Below are positions 10,630 to 22,314 of a stretch of DNA of 64,000 nt, one piece after another (positions within the stretch are counted from its first letter, which is position 1; every line of letters begins with the position of its first letter). Origin of the DNA: Diploptera punctata (lineage: Eukaryota; Arthropoda; Insecta; Blattodea; Blaberidae); assembly GCA_030220185.1 (NCBI GenBank), contig JASPKZ010007421.1, forward strand, positions 124,001 through 188,000, in the 5' to 3' direction. The position numbers and the translations under genes were made by a program. The notes under the pieces were generated by a model, which ran no database searches, was not told where the DNA came from, and saw nothing but the letters and a program-made list of their open reading frames with translations.

Positions 10630-11079
10630 CTATCTATCTTCGGGTTTTTACAGCTGCTGCCGTCTTCCCGTGCCAAACCTCCAAAGCCTACGGTCTTGGG
10701 CTTTGATTGATTTGGTCTTTTAGCATTTTGTTTTTTTTAATGTGTGGGGAGCTGGCCCACAGCATAAACCCCCAACCTGGAGGACCAGGAAAATTTCTGT
10801 CTGGGTTTTCCTCCCATAGCCTTTGAAGATCCCTCTTCACCGCAAGGCAGCGTTTCTCTATTTCCCTTAGAGATAAGGTTGCCTCTTCCGCCAGATCCGC
10901 CGTGATGAAGGACTCCTTCTGCGCCGACTCTGCCGTTGAGGTCTTCACCGTAACCCTGGCTAGGGGCCCTTACAGAGTACTATCAGTCGGAGCCAACTGA
11001 ACCCTGGTTTTTTAACGAGGTTGTTACTCCTCCCCCTCTTCCTTTCTCATCCGGGCTTGGGACCGGCCATGGCGGAGTT
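10630..11079 (-). mobile_element. Short retroelement with (GATA)n tail and 12-bp TSD, minus strand
   Basis: A 450-bp insertion is bounded by a perfect 12-bp target-site duplication, tcaaattattat (10618-10629 and 11080-11091). Read on the minus strand, it starts ctccgccatggccggtccc and ends in gatagatagat repeats. A tail of simple 4-bp repeats is typical of RTE-related non-LTR elements and their short derivatives. It holds an 86-codon open frame (10688-10948, minus) beginning MKTSTAESAQKESF, without known domain. A 5'-truncated copy of the same element lies at 26426-26510. It is probably a non-autonomous LINE derivative. Confidence 0.82.
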
Positions 11080-11091
11080 TCAAATTATTAT

Positions 11092-12044
11092 AATTAATTA
11101 ATTATTTTCTCAGAAAATTATTAATTAATCTCTATTGCCTATTTTTTATTTTATATACGTTGTGAGAAATATCCTCCACTGACGTTTTACAAAACATTAC
11201 ATTGTAATAATATAAATACGTAAATCCATATATTAATATCATTTTAACAATACTAATTATATTAATAGTTAGTGAGTATTTAATCACCTTAGTATCTTCA
11301 ATAAACACAATCAATTTCACCTACATTTGTTTAACTGTTCACAACTCTATTATACGTATATTCATGTGAGTGCGGTGAAGCACGTTTTCAGGTATTTACA
11401 TTAAACAATTTAAAATTAAAATAAATATTTTCCCTCTTAAACATTTTTGGCTCTCCCTGCTTCTAACATTCAGGATAGTTATACCTCAATAAAAATTACA
11501 AATGAAGACCGATCAATATTCCACACGTTTTGGAACTTGAATTTTTGGAACAAATGCCATTCTTTCTTAAAATACATGATAGAATGTGAGCCAACTTAAA
11601 GAGTCATTGACGACTCCAGTCGAGTCTGTAGCTTTCGGTATATTCTTGAATCCAACGGCAAAAGAAAAGGGTAGGCCCTATGTGAAGCAGAGTTTCTTAA
11701 TACACTTAACACAGGAGAGTGTACAGTCACTAATACCAGAGTAGTATTTATGTGGAACAGCCTGGTAATGAAAAACCTCTAACAAATAAATAGGAAAAAA
11801 TGTGGCAAGCAAAAATATATTATTTCATTTTTGACTGCACTTCCTAGGCTGGAATCCATTTCTGTCGAACCACCTCAACAAATATGTACTTGGAATCTTT
11901 CTGGCGAATCCTGTCATATCTGTATAGAGATTATAAAATAACACTGTTCTAGAAATGGGGTTCTTGAATCAGCCGTAGCTATTATCCAATAGTGTGTATT
12001 TGCAGTTCTTAGAACCTAGCTTCATGGTCACTGTTTGTTTTACA
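11092..12044. other. No feature recognised
   Basis: AT-rich intronic sequence without supported genes or repeats. Confidence 0.4.
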
Positions 12045-13215
12045 AATTTCAGTTCTCAGAATATTGAACTCTTTCAACCTAAAAACAATAATTGTGATTT
12101 ATGTTGTACATATGAGACAGGGAACTTATAGTCTCCACATTCAGAGGAATGATGCAGTACGTGCTGAAAGTATTAAAGAAGATTTGAGTAATGCAAAAGT
12201 GGATCTTGAGACAGTGTTTATCAGTCCTAATGTCTCTGCTTTGTATCATAAAACAAAATTAAAGGTCCATATTTTCACAATTTACGACCTACTTTTTGTT
12301 ACATTTGGATTGAGGCAGAAGGAGGACGAATTCAGCAGCATCATTGTGGAGAAGTTGTCTAATAAATTCGGAAAGGAAGTAAACATATACAGTGATGATT
12401 GCACCAATCAAAATTGAAACAGCATTGTTACCAATTCTCTTCTTTCTGTAGCAGTAACAAAACAAATCATAATACAAGAGAAATACCTGGAGATGGGTCA
12501 CACCCACGTGGAATGTGATTCAATGCACTCTGTTATTTGAAAGAAGATTAAAGAATCGTGCTCCTTCCTCTATAAATGTGGTATGAACCCATTAGCTTGA
12601 TTTAGCTTACATGTATATTTTACATGTATATTCACCTACATGCTATATTGACATCTTTCGAGATCCAAGTCAGAATCCAAAGTCATTAATTTCATTTATG
12701 TAGATCACAGGTTTGTTTCAAGAAATACATTGACAAAAATTCATACCAATCTATTCGCCAAGGAATAAAACAGGTGACCCAACTATTACTGATATAATAT
12801 GCTTAAGCCATGTACCTACATGTATCATAGAATATGAGCTTAATTATTGTGATGAATGGTTAGAACTACTAAAACGGAGAACCAGAAAAAGCGTTATCCT
12901 ATATAATATATGCTTTTTATGAAACCCTCTTAAAATATCCACAGAAAAGTTACTCCAACTGCAGGAACTGAAGATGGTAATTCCATGTCAGTACCATAAC
13001 TTCTATGACTATTTATCTCATAGACCGATAAAATTGCCTCTTCCTGTCAGTGTTACCAACACAACTTTTGAAATTAAAATTCGTAATGAGAGATATCTCC
13101 GCAAATTAACTTCTTTGACAAGGATATCGATTCAACAATGTACGATCGATATGGTACAGCAAGAAATGCAAAAAAAAAAAACAGTTAAAAAAGTTACCAG
13201 AAAAAATAAAGGTTA
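12045..13215 (+). pseudogene. Decayed DDE-type transposase (DUF7869-like) remnant
   Basis: Pieces in several frames match a transposon-encoded protein family that I know from arthropod genomes. First is a CDLC-type segment (NNNCDLCCTYETGN, about 12085-12130), then LHIQRNDAVRAESIKEDL and ALYHKTKLKVHIFTIYDL. An acidic NIYSDDCTNQN block follows (ends 12414), then YLEMGHTHVECDSMHSVI (12480-12540), and finally LQELKMVIPCQYHNFYDYL (about 12950-13010). The DD and GHTHxExDS blocks are the presumed catalytic and metal-binding core. Stops and frameshifts separate every block, so it is dead. The family name DUF7869 is from memory and should be checked. No terminal repeats were found. Confidence 0.6.
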
Positions 13216-13526
13216 ATTCTGTTGCTCTAAAAAAATATTAAATGCTATATAATGAATCTGCATTATTGTTAATAGTTATTTCTCATACAATCATCTGTTA
13301 TTAATTTTTCCCAGGCCCAAAGAGTTTAACAGTAAAGATATGCTATTTGTAATTATATAGCCGGTTTAGAAATCGCCCGGAAGTAAGATCGGAATGCATA
13401 ACCCCACATTTGGTAAATATTAAACATTATAATTATTTTGTCACTCCAAAACCAACCCGAGGTTGAGTTTTTCATTAGACAAAATCATCCTCTACTTTCA
13501 GAAAAACACAACCTCTTGTTAGATTA
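13216..13526. other. No feature recognised
   Basis: AT-rich, nothing supported. Confidence 0.4.
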
Positions 13527-14252
13527 GTGTTGACTATTTAACTCATGCCCCAAATGGGACTCAATGGCCAATCACGTTTCAATGATTTCTGTTTTACAAC
13601 CAATCAGACTCGTGTTTCACGAAATATGTATCAGTGTTATAATTACCATATTAAAGAAAGCTCCTCCTTTTTAATATTCTAAACAGGTCTGACCATTATT
13701 TTGCAGTGACAGCCTGTGAGAAATACGGCTACCAGATTGTATATATAGTGCATGAATGTCAACATATGCTGCATGCGGGAGTTAATATAAAAACATTTGT
13801 AGCAATCGATTATACCACCAAAAAAAGAAACCACTGTTTGCACTTTCTCAAATGTATTTTTTCCCAGGTAACAATCCAGAAAAATATAATTGTCATATTT
13901 AAATCATACGACATCAGAAATGAATTAATATACAGTTTGATGTGTTTATTTTTTTCTCCACTAGAGTGCATTCTTACAATATTGGGTTCCTTTGGCAACA
14001 AATAGTATGATCGGGTTGCAGTGATAAACAAAAGAAGCAGATGAAGCGTACCTATCGCTTCTCATTTGTTTTCAAACATCGCCGTTTACATTAAATATAT
14101 AAATATTTTAAAATAAATATATTTAAATAATGATTTGTGAGTAAACAGCTTAATTTTATTCGTTAAATAGTCCTAACAAATGCCACTCTTGATTTCCAAA
14201 TTCTCTAGATAAATTTGAAATCACTCGTGGCATTACTTATGATAATCTTCCA
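13527..14252 (+). repeat. Dispersed ~725-bp repeat, copy 1 (hairpin collapsed)
   Basis: It matches 59088-59815 over its whole length at high identity, from gttgactatttaactcatgc to ggcattacttatgataa. It encodes no recognised protein; short frames on both strands (around IDYTTKKRNHCLHFLKC) are shared by both copies but drift. Near the 3' end this copy reads gatttccaaattctctagat then aaatttgaaatcactcg, whereas the other copy has a ~70-bp near-perfect hairpin there. Class unknown; probably a non-autonomous DNA element. Confidence 0.8.
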
Positions 14253-14487
14253 CATGTATGCAACAATTACCATGCAAGCACATCAAATTTTCTTAAGTAA
14301 ATGAATACACTAAACAGATTGTGAGTTTGTATATTTATTCAGATAACGAGTTAAATCGTAAATCGAAATATATTAACAATAGATTGCTGACTAAATCTCG
14401 TAAATACATTTTCCATTATGTTAAATGGATTTTTTATTAAATTAGGAACCAATTGTGTCTCTTCTGTATACAAAAATTATCCCATTT
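14253..14487. other. No feature recognised
   Basis: AT-rich, nothing supported. Confidence 0.4.
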
Positions 14488-14832
14488 ACTTTTTTCTTCC
14501 AAGAGCGACAGGCCTAGATGGCCCTTCGCCTACCGACTGCTGGCCTCACATCCGTATGTGTTAATCGCAGAGGTAGACAATCATCTAGCCAGGGTAGGGG
14601 TGACAGGTGGTCACTACGTCGGGTTCCAAGCCGTTCTAGCTGGTCTGTCAACCTGGAGTCGCTATTTATTATAGCTACTCAAATGCCTCACGATACTGGG
14701 TGGGCACCGGTTTCATACTGGATGAAATTCCATGAGAAAATGTCTTCTCCCGTGGGGACTCGAACCTGCGCAAGTCCCGTAGTTCTGCGCCAAGGCTTCT
14801 TGCTTTAACCACTCGACTACAGGTGGAGGACA
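14488..14832 (-). mobile_element. tRNA-derived SINE, minus strand
   Basis: The reverse complement starts cctccacctgtagtcgagtg, whose gtcgagtggttaa is a clear A box of Ser/Leu-tRNA type. The B box ggttcgagtcc follows. A ~250-bp body runs to an A-rich end (a poly-T run at 14489-14495 on the + strand). Overlapping frames on the + strand are antisense shadows. Confidence 0.82.
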
Positions 14833-14900
14833 CCAATAATTTTATACCTACTAAAAATTTTAACTTTTTTTGGAGTTAGGAGATTTTGGATTAACAGCGA

Positions 14901-14901
<1 letters not shown>

Positions 14902-14944
<43 letters not shown>
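14902..14944. repeat. (AT)n microsatellite
   Basis: About 21 AT repeats that directly abut the 5' end of the CCGGCG-rich repeat at 14945. Confidence 0.95.
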
Positions 14945-15810
14945 TAGCTAATACCGGGCGTGCGCTGATACACCTGAATAAATAAAAATTTATGTGATTT
15001 TATGTTTAGTTGAATTAGTAGGAAAAATAGTTATACATTTATATTTTTAAGGTACCCCGTGCGGATTACCCGGCGTTGTCCGGGAATCTACTTACCCCGA
15101 TCTTTTTGACATAAATGGGCTGAAATACGGAAATTAATGTGTTTTATGTTCAGTTAAATAAGTGGAAGTAAAATTTTATATCGTAATTATTTTTAGGTAC
15201 TTCATGCTGTTTACCCGGCGTTGTCCGGGAATCCACACATCCCGATCTTCTTGACATAAATGAGCTGAAAGACAAACAATAATGTACTTCTTATGATTAG
15301 TTGAATAAGTAAAATGAAAAATAATTATAAATGTATATCGTAATTATTTTAAGATTCCCCGTACTGATTACCCGGTGTTGCCCCGGAATCTACTTATCTC
15401 GATCTTCTTGGCATAAATGAGCTAAAAGACAAAATTCGTTATTGTGAGTTATCCGTAAAAGAATACCCGCCATATGCTGCTATGCTTGCACAGGAATCTA
15501 CGTACTTGTCCCAATCTTCTTGGTATCAATGAAAGACAAAAATGGTTATTGTGAGTTATCCGTAAGAGATAAACACATGCTGTCGAGGACTTTTTTTGTA
15601 GAGCTTTTGAGATATTCAATTCTGTGTACATTAATTTTGTGTATTTGTTATGGTTTAGACAGCGTAAGCTACTTTTTTTCACGTGTTCCACAACAAAGGC
15701 GGATTAAAAGGTGTAGGAGTTGAGTATCACAACTATGTTCATCCCGGGAACCTCCTGAACATTTTGCAAAAAGCCCCATCACAATCGGATCAACGGTATG
15801 GCGGCGCCAT
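14945..15810 (+). repeat. Dispersed repeat with internal ~150-bp tandem units (CCGGCG family), copy 1
   Basis: It begins ctagctaataccgggcgtgc and contains three ~150-bp internal units. Each unit has a small palindrome (cccggcgttgtccggg or a variant, near 15067, 15213 and 15370) followed by gaatctac, a cgatcttctt segment and gctgaaa. It ends around catcacaatcgg. Copy 2 at 32345-33290 has the same order and a longer 3' end. There is no coding potential. The class is uncertain; a Helitron-like or other non-autonomous element is possible. Confidence 0.8.
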
Positions 15811-16469
15811 GCTTTCATTTAAAATTAAGTTAATTTGTTCTCCACAGCAAAATGCATGAACGAAAAGGAAACGAAGAAATCTTGAAACCGGTCCGAGGAG
15901 TCAGATTGACCCCCAGACGCAATCCAACAAAATAACAAGCAAGTACGCTCCCTGTGCTTAATGCTGAGTCGCTTAATCAAAATGTCCGCACCGTTGTTTT
16001 ACGCATATAATGACCTAATAATTCGGGAATAAACACTAAAGACAGGAAAATAGACAAGAGGAAGGAGTTATGCAATATAGAAATAAATAAATGCACGGCA
16101 TAATATATACGCATATTCCGATACTTCCCTATACATAATTCACTGGAGTTACCTAGATATTGATAATTGAGGTGCAGTATAATATTTCCATACTCGCATA
16201 ACAAAATACTTCTAGTCCACAGAGCTGCCGCTTGCTGCTACGGACGCCAAACCAAGAATGGAAGGGCAGGAAAATATCTGCAGAACACAGCGTTTCCACC
16301 TATGAAGATAGGGATACAAAAATTCAACCGTTGCAAACAACAGGCTGAACTGGCAGAAATACAGTGTACTGCTCACTATAATGATCGCGCAAAAATATGC
16401 AAAAAAAAGCATAAAATGCATATACAAATAAAGAGAGACCGAAAGTTTAGGCATTATTAATCATTAAAA
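15811..16469. other. No feature recognised
   Basis: Overlapping short frames on both strands (15977-16460) show no domain. Nothing is supported. Confidence 0.4.
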
Positions 16470-16600
16470 TATGCAAGCAAAAGGCACTATAAATAGCTCA
16501 AATAGGCAGGAAAAAGGCATTATAAATAGCTAAGGTAGGCAGAGAAAAAGACAATATAAATACAGTAGCTAAAATAGACAATAAAAGGCAATTAAAATCA
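16470..16600 (+). repeat. Degenerate ~37-bp tandem repeat
   Basis: Four to five degenerate units with an aaaaggca(c/t)tataaatagctaa core. A related piece (ggcatttatatttaaagggc) lies at ~19428 beyond the hAT element, so the host repeat may extend across that insertion. Confidence 0.6.
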
Positions 16601-17219
16601 CATTTTACATGTGAGTACTTTACCATCGTTACAACATATATCGGATATTAACGTAACTTTGCACTTTACTGCGTAAAGGAACACTGAACTTGGCATCTTA
16701 CTGCTAGCTACAACAACGTTGCAATGAAAGAAAAATAAACTTAGACCCGCACAGTGGCGTGTATTCAATAGACGCAAGGTAAGCATTACTTATCCAGGAC
16801 TAAAAAATAAACATAATGAGATACATCATAGAAATAATCAGTATTGATTAACATACAATTTCAATGCAATTTAAAAATAATATTAGTGACCTGGTCATTA
16901 TTTGCGTAGTCGATTTTTTCCATCCAGCTCCCCAGCTATAAACCACTAAGCTAGAAGTTGCTCGGATGTGATCGTGTGTCGTCGTAACTTTTCGTTATCT
17001 GTGGTCCTGCAATATGAAATGTGCGGGACTTGGCTAGTAGTGGAAACTTATTTTAAATCATAATTATTATATTTTTAATTAAGCTTGTGGTCCTACAATT
17101 CTCAACAGTAATTGTCGTGTCTATATTGAAGTATTGGTACGTTAAGATAATATTATTATGGTAAAATATATTAACTTCATTTTAATAATGGAATGTACAC
17201 ATGCGTTATGGCTGGAAGG

Positions 17220-18840
17220 TAAGCACTTCAGCTTCTTGCGTACAGCAGTGTTGAAAATGTGGAAGCTCACAATCAGTCGGGGCAAGACAGTGGACAAAGC
17301 GCATGTGACTGTGTAATATGTGCTATCCTAAAAGTAACTTTGCCTGGAGCGCATTCGAAGATGAGGAACGAGTAATACAAAGTGGTAGACTTACTCCTGA
17401 ATTAAATATCACAACTAAGGTGTAAGGCGTTTCAAGTCGCAAATTTACAATAGCAACGAGTGATTAAAAGGGTGTCCTCGTGCACAAAAACTGTATTGTT
17501 GGACATGTTTTCTGTTTAATAACGAAAGATCTCTATGAAACAGTGCGAGTTATTGCGACATGGGAAACATACATAAAGCCATTAAAAAGCATAGTCTATC
17601 TAAAAATAATTTGATCTCCATCATAAATGAAAAATCTTCGGTAAGTCGAGAATTGAACATATGTTGGACAATCAGAAAAAAATCGGGATTTGCAATTCAA
17701 TCTTGTAAGAAAAAATAGTCATAGCAAAACGCTTCATCGATGTAGTTTGTTTTTTGTCAGAGTAGAGATGTGACGCGACTCTATCAATAAATACAATTAC
17801 GTTGAACTCGTGAAATTACTCTGTGAATATGACGAGAAACTAAAACACCATTTAGAACATACTACGACATTTACAGGAATGTCAAATTTAATCCAGAATG
17901 ATCTAATCCGTCCATACCAAACGTATTAATGGACAGATCAAAGAGGGGGATCAATGAATCAAATTTTATTTGCATTGTTTTAGATGAGGCAACAGACATA
18001 AGTAATTTCTCTCAGCTATCTCCTGTGTTTCGGTACGTCATCGACGGTGGCCAAGTACATGAACGATTTTTAGGATCCATTAACGTTTCTGATAATAGAA
18101 CAGTCGAGGCATTATACAATATAGTGGTTCAACTGATTCATGATTTCGGATGTGAGAAGGAACTTATTGCACAAAGTTATGATGGAGCATCTGTCATGGC
18201 AAGTCAGTTGAATGGACTGCAATCGAAAGTGAAAAACACTTTTCCAAATGCAATTTTCGTTCATTTAGTATTATTCTAATCCGTGACCATCATTAAAGAA
18301 TACATTTTGTTCCTTACTTTGAATGGACTAGCTGCATTCTTTTCAAAATCAACCAAAATAACAGGGTTTTTGATGAAGAAATAAAGAAACGGTTGGCAAG
18401 AGTGTCTTCGACGCGGTAAAATTACAATTCTAGTTTGGTTGGAATAGTACATGAGTATCGGGATGTGCTAATTTCTGTCTTTGAAAAAATTACGAATCCA
18501 GACGAGAATATTGGGATCAGGAAGCCTATATTGCTGCACATGGAGTTTTAATCACACTGCAAGATTTGATTTCAATTTTATATTGAATACGTCTGTTAAT
18601 ATTTTCCTTGTAACTGACAGTTTATTTGATATACTGCAAGCAAAATTTCACGATATTGATTACTGTATAAATAGATTAAAAGAATTAAAAAAATCCTAGA
18701 AAACAAACGGGAAGAATTTGAACAAAAAAAACGAACTTCAGGTGAAACTTTTGACACCAAAACAAAATACAGACAAATGTACGTACAAATTTTTGACACT
18801 ATACTGTGTCAAATAAATTATAGATTCAGTAATTTAGACT
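17220..18840 (+). pseudogene. hAT transposase (ZMYM1/DUF4371-like), degraded
   Basis: Ordered remnants of a hAT transposase. Near 17460-17560 is GCPRAQKLYCWTCFLFNNE, the usual zinc-finger-like N-terminal block. The RNase-H-like core follows at 17929-18279, with FICIVLDEATDISNFSQLS (first catalytic D region), FRYVIDGGQVHERFLG and LIAQSYDGASVMASQLNG (second D region), then NAIFVHLVLF, where functional relatives have IHCxAH. The C-terminal part is at ~18480-18840 (KREEFEQKKRTSGETFD, YVQIFDTILCQINYRFS). Stops and frameshifts between the blocks make it inactive. It sits inside the terminal repeats of the 16752-19148 element, on the + strand, as expected for its own transposase. Confidence 0.85.
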
Positions 18841-18936
18841 GATTATTATTTTTAGAACATTTGAATGTGAAAAATTTCGACAAGTAAATTCTCTGTTTTT
18901 CGATAATTCCATTCCATTCACTAAAATACAGCTATG

Positions 18937-18937
<1 letters not shown>

Positions 18938-18981
<44 letters not shown>
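18938..18981. repeat. (AT)n microsatellite
   Basis: About 22 AT repeats inside the hAT element, 3' of the transposase remnant. Confidence 0.95.
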
Positions 18982-18986
<5 letters not shown>

Positions 18987-19156
18987 ATTAAACTTTTAGA
19001 CGGAATTAAATTGAAAAAGGGAGTAAGTGTCAAAATCCAAAACAAACTCATTTCCTCTCCATGGAAAATACGATATTTCAGTAAAAAAAAGTTTCTGGCA
19101 TTTACTCCCAAATTGCTTACCCTAAAAGATATCCAATACACGCCACTGGACCCGCA

Positions 19157-19624
19157 CTCATTGTTGCCTTTTCAAATAAACATAAACCGTGATTAAAACA
19201 CTTTCCGTTATTTAAACTTTTTTTTTTGCACGGCAGTACTTATTGTTGCAAAGAGAATAATTATGAACTTATTGAAAGACGATAATATACATTCGGTGAA
19301 GTCACTTTCATTGTAACGGTTATGGAAATAAATTAAAATATACCTATAGGCAATTGTTATAATAAATGAATAACTAGTAGAAAAATAATTAAATAAAGGC
19401 AACAAAAATCATTTATTTCGTAAATTAGGCATTTATATTTAAAGGGCAGAAAAAGGCAAAATAAAACGTTGGCGTTTGAATCACAATGGTATAATTCGTA
19501 CAGATTCACCTTCAATTGAAGATACATTTGATACATTTAAAAAGGCATTCTACCAAAGTTCCGGTCTCTGCAAATAAATATGTGAAATGATCACAAAAGA
19601 AAACGCATTAATTGCATCAATAGA
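19157..19624. other. No feature recognised
   Basis: AT-rich. It contains an aaaaaggcaaaa stretch related to the tandem repeat at 16470; otherwise nothing is supported. Confidence 0.4.
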
Positions 19625-20035
19625 GAGTGTACAAGTATAATGTTATATGAATCGGAAGTCTGGACAATGACAACAACATGTCAACAGAATAACGTCAGTT
19701 GAACTGGATGTTTGGAGAAGACCTGCCAGAAAAACTAGACTGGAAAAAAATTAGAAATATAGAAATTAGAAAATGGATGAATGCAGAAAGAAATATAATG
19801 GATGAGAATGAACACAGAAGGCTAAAATGGTATGGACACGTAAGAAGAATGTTGGATGGAAGAGTACCAAAGGTCGTCAGTGCATGGAAAATTGAAAGAA
19901 GGAACAGAAAAGGAAGACCAAGAACAACTTGGAAGAACAACATTCAAAATTCAATGTGGAAATTTGGTGTAACAGATGAAGACACAGAGGACAGAGAACG
20001 ATGGAGAACTTTAATTAAGGGAAAATTGTGAATGT
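19625..20035 (+). mobile_element. LINE 3' end fragment
   Basis: The open frame at 19699-20031 encodes KWMNAERNIMDENEHRRLKW, then YGHVRRMLDGRVPK and a basic RRNRKGRPRTTW segment. These are the C-terminal hallmarks of RTE-like/insect LINE ORF2 (RRLKWYGHV...GRPRxxW). Upstream bases hold a frameshifted LYESEVWTM-like piece. It is 5'-truncated to the last ~400 bp. The subfamily differs from the 22315 element. Confidence 0.78.
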
Positions 20036-20679
20036 TTGTTGCAAACTGATAGTCTATAAGTCCGTACTCATTTATATTTATTTATTTTTTTAGTTCATGT
20101 TAATTACTAAGATTGGTTGGAGAAAACCCTCAATGATGAGGAAAATACTCAAAATAATAAATAAAAGAAAGTGTACAATTATTTTGAAACAAATTGATTC
20201 AAACCATTTCCACTTGTCAACTAGAGGATGGTGCAAGTTCACCTAGTAGTAAGGATTCTTTGCGAACATATCCTTATCGAAATGGCAACGGCCACATTTA
20301 TAACAACATTTCTCTGCGGACATGAGTCGAGAATCATGAATTCTTTACATCACATAAGGCGAGACAAGGCACCAGCCCAAAAGAATAATCATATTTAAAA
20401 TATTTGAAAATTAAGAGGATGCTCTATTTGTTTCATACGAGCGACAGCATCTCAACAAACAACTTCCTAATTAATTTATTACGAAAAGTCATAATCACCC
20501 TGCTCTTAATATGTTGATTTGATTCTAGGCAGGTAGGCGGAAAACATTCCTCTAATACACTATGTTCCTCTCATCTCCACTTTACTTTCAAATGTATTTA
20601 CTTTCACTCTTTCCTATCTAAACCAAAATAAATGATCGAGAGATAATATATAATAATATTCTCAACTCCTGTCCAACTC
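20036..20679. other. No feature recognised
   Basis: Presumed 3' UTR of the LINE fragment, then unassigned intronic sequence. Confidence 0.4.
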
Positions 20680-20975
20680 AGGGTCGGATCGAGGGATGGG
20701 ATGACATCAATGTATGGCAAGGGTACCGGCCGACAAACACCTGACGCACCATCACCGGGGAGATGAACGAAATGTATGAAATGAGTATGGATAAATTGTG
20801 GAATGAAATTGTGGCAGGGAAAACACTAGAAAACTCCAAAAAAAAAACCTGCCCAAGCTTCGTTTCGTCCACCACGAAACCCAAATAGAATGACCAGACT
20901 TGACTTTAGGACTCCAGCGGTGAGAGGCGAGCTTCTAACGGTATGCGCCACGGAGCCACCAGAGATGATATAACT
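20680..20975 (-). mobile_element. tRNA-derived SINE, minus strand, degraded
   Basis: The reverse complement starts with ggtggctccgtggcgcatac and then cgttagaagctcgcctctc. This matches the first half of a tRNA (acceptor, A box, anticodon arm), with the B box decayed. A ~230-bp body follows. The 68-codon minus-strand frame here is not a gene. Confidence 0.65.
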
Positions 20976-21151
20976 CTAGCTAAATATTTACTTCGAACAT
21001 CTCACTACTCATTATCCTTTATACTTATGGCTCCCGTCTCTGGAATTTTCTGCACTCTTACTATATAGTCTTCCCGACTCAAAAGCAGTTAAAAAATAAA
21101 GTTAGTTAGCACTTCCTTAGACAATATATTGCAAAATAACCCCTAGAAATA

Positions 21152-21223
<72 letters not shown>
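21152..21223. repeat. (TTA)n microsatellite
   Basis: About 24 TTA repeats immediately 5' of a SINE. Confidence 0.95.
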
Positions 21224-21224
<1 letters not shown>

Positions 21225-21231
21225 TTATATT

Positions 21232-21535
21232 TGTCCACCTTGTCACGCAGAGAATCTGGGTTCAATTACCGGTTGGAAAATGTGTATTGGTTGATGAATT
21301 TTAGGTATTTTTCTCACCTGTAGACAAATGTCCGGAAACTTTAGGCCCAAACGATTCCCGAAAATCATCTGACAATCATAATCATCATTATCATATTCAC
21401 CGTGTTTAGTATGAATGTGTGTGAATGGTGTGTTTCGTCTTAATGTTGTGTTGTCTCGGAGGAGGCTCTGACATTGAGCTGATCACTCATTCGGGGAGGC
21501 CCTCCATGTCCTGTGTGGTCAAAAAAGTATGTATG
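21232..21535 (+). mobile_element. tRNA-derived SINE (family of 62769), 5'-truncated
   Basis: It keeps ccttgtcacgcagagaatct and the B-box-like gggttcaattacc. The common body follows (ctcacctgtagacaaatgtc, catcattatcatattcacc), then a 3' part with gtatgaatgtgtgtgaatgg that is also seen inverted at 2830. The A box is lost. Confidence 0.8.
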
Positions 21536-21969
21536 TGATCCTCCTTCTCACAGGTCGTGTTACTGTAAGGCCCGGGTAGCATGTGGCATGTAAAAAGTAT
21601 CTAGAAAGGAGATGCCAAGCTAAGTGAATGAAATGACATATTTTGTATTTTAATCAACATGTCAATAATTTAAATGAGCCCAATGTTCGCAGTTTTACAA
21701 TTACATTAACAGACTAGCATTATGTGTATTCACTTAATGTCTCTCCATTCCATGACTTGCTTTGTGTTATCCCCAGGACCTCCCTTCTGGAATTAGGGGC
21801 TGCCGGAGTTTAGCGTCTTTTAAATGAAAATGTCACAATTTTATTATTAACAATCTGTACACCATTTAGTTAATACAGATTTATTTAACTATTTAAAATT
21901 TGCTATGGCGAAGTTGTAGGAAGTACTTGCGATCCTATCTGAATTAGTAAAAAATAATTTGTATTAATA
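21536..21969. other. No feature recognised
   Basis: AT-rich, nothing supported. Confidence 0.4.
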
Positions 21970-22314
21970 TTTGCATTACACCACGGGGTGCAGGAAGACC
22001 TGAATTTGGAACGGGTTTTTAGTCCGAAGGAGGATCCCCTCCGCTAACCGAGATATTAAGTTTGTCGATGATAGGATATCATCCATAATTCTAAAGGGTA
22101 AAATGCACGATTGTTTAATCGTAAATATACATGCTTCCACAGAAGATAAAGATGACTAGATCAAGGATGAGTTCTACGAAGAATTAGAATGCGTATTTAA
22201 TAGCTTTTCACGATATCATATGAAAATTGTCTTAGGAGATTTTAATGCAAAAATGAGGCGGGAAGATATATTCAAAACAACAGTAGACAAATACAGTCTT
22301 CATGAATATACTAA
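21970..22314 (+). mobile_element. Outer RTE-like LINE, 5' segment (split by nested insertion)
   Basis: It matches 22787-23114 of the inner LINE (endonuclease region) and includes MKIVLGDFNAKM-type sequence at ~22220-22260. It stops abruptly at catgaatatactaa, where the inner LINE begins. Its sequence resumes at 25576 with gaagatactaacgg. The 11-bp gaa(t/g)atactaa at both ends (22304-22314; 25576-25586, one mismatch) is the target-site duplication of the inner element. Stops interrupt the frame. Confidence 0.85.

Larger units (their letters stand above)
16752..19148 (+). mobile_element. hAT transposon, complete ends, 8-bp TSD
   Basis: A 2,397-bp element starts CAGTGGCGTGTATT and ends AATACACGCCACTG (14-bp perfect terminal inverted repeats). 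It is flanked by the perfect 8-bp duplication GACCCGCA (16744-16751 and 19149-19156). An 8-bp duplication and CAG...CTG ends define hAT. The interior encodes the decayed transposase described next, and an (AT)n tract lies close to the right end. It inserted into intron 1 of the IR gene. Confidence 0.92.

Noticed and set aside
14453..14808. Two overlapping + strand ORFs
   Set aside because: They are antisense to a minus-strand tRNA-derived SINE.
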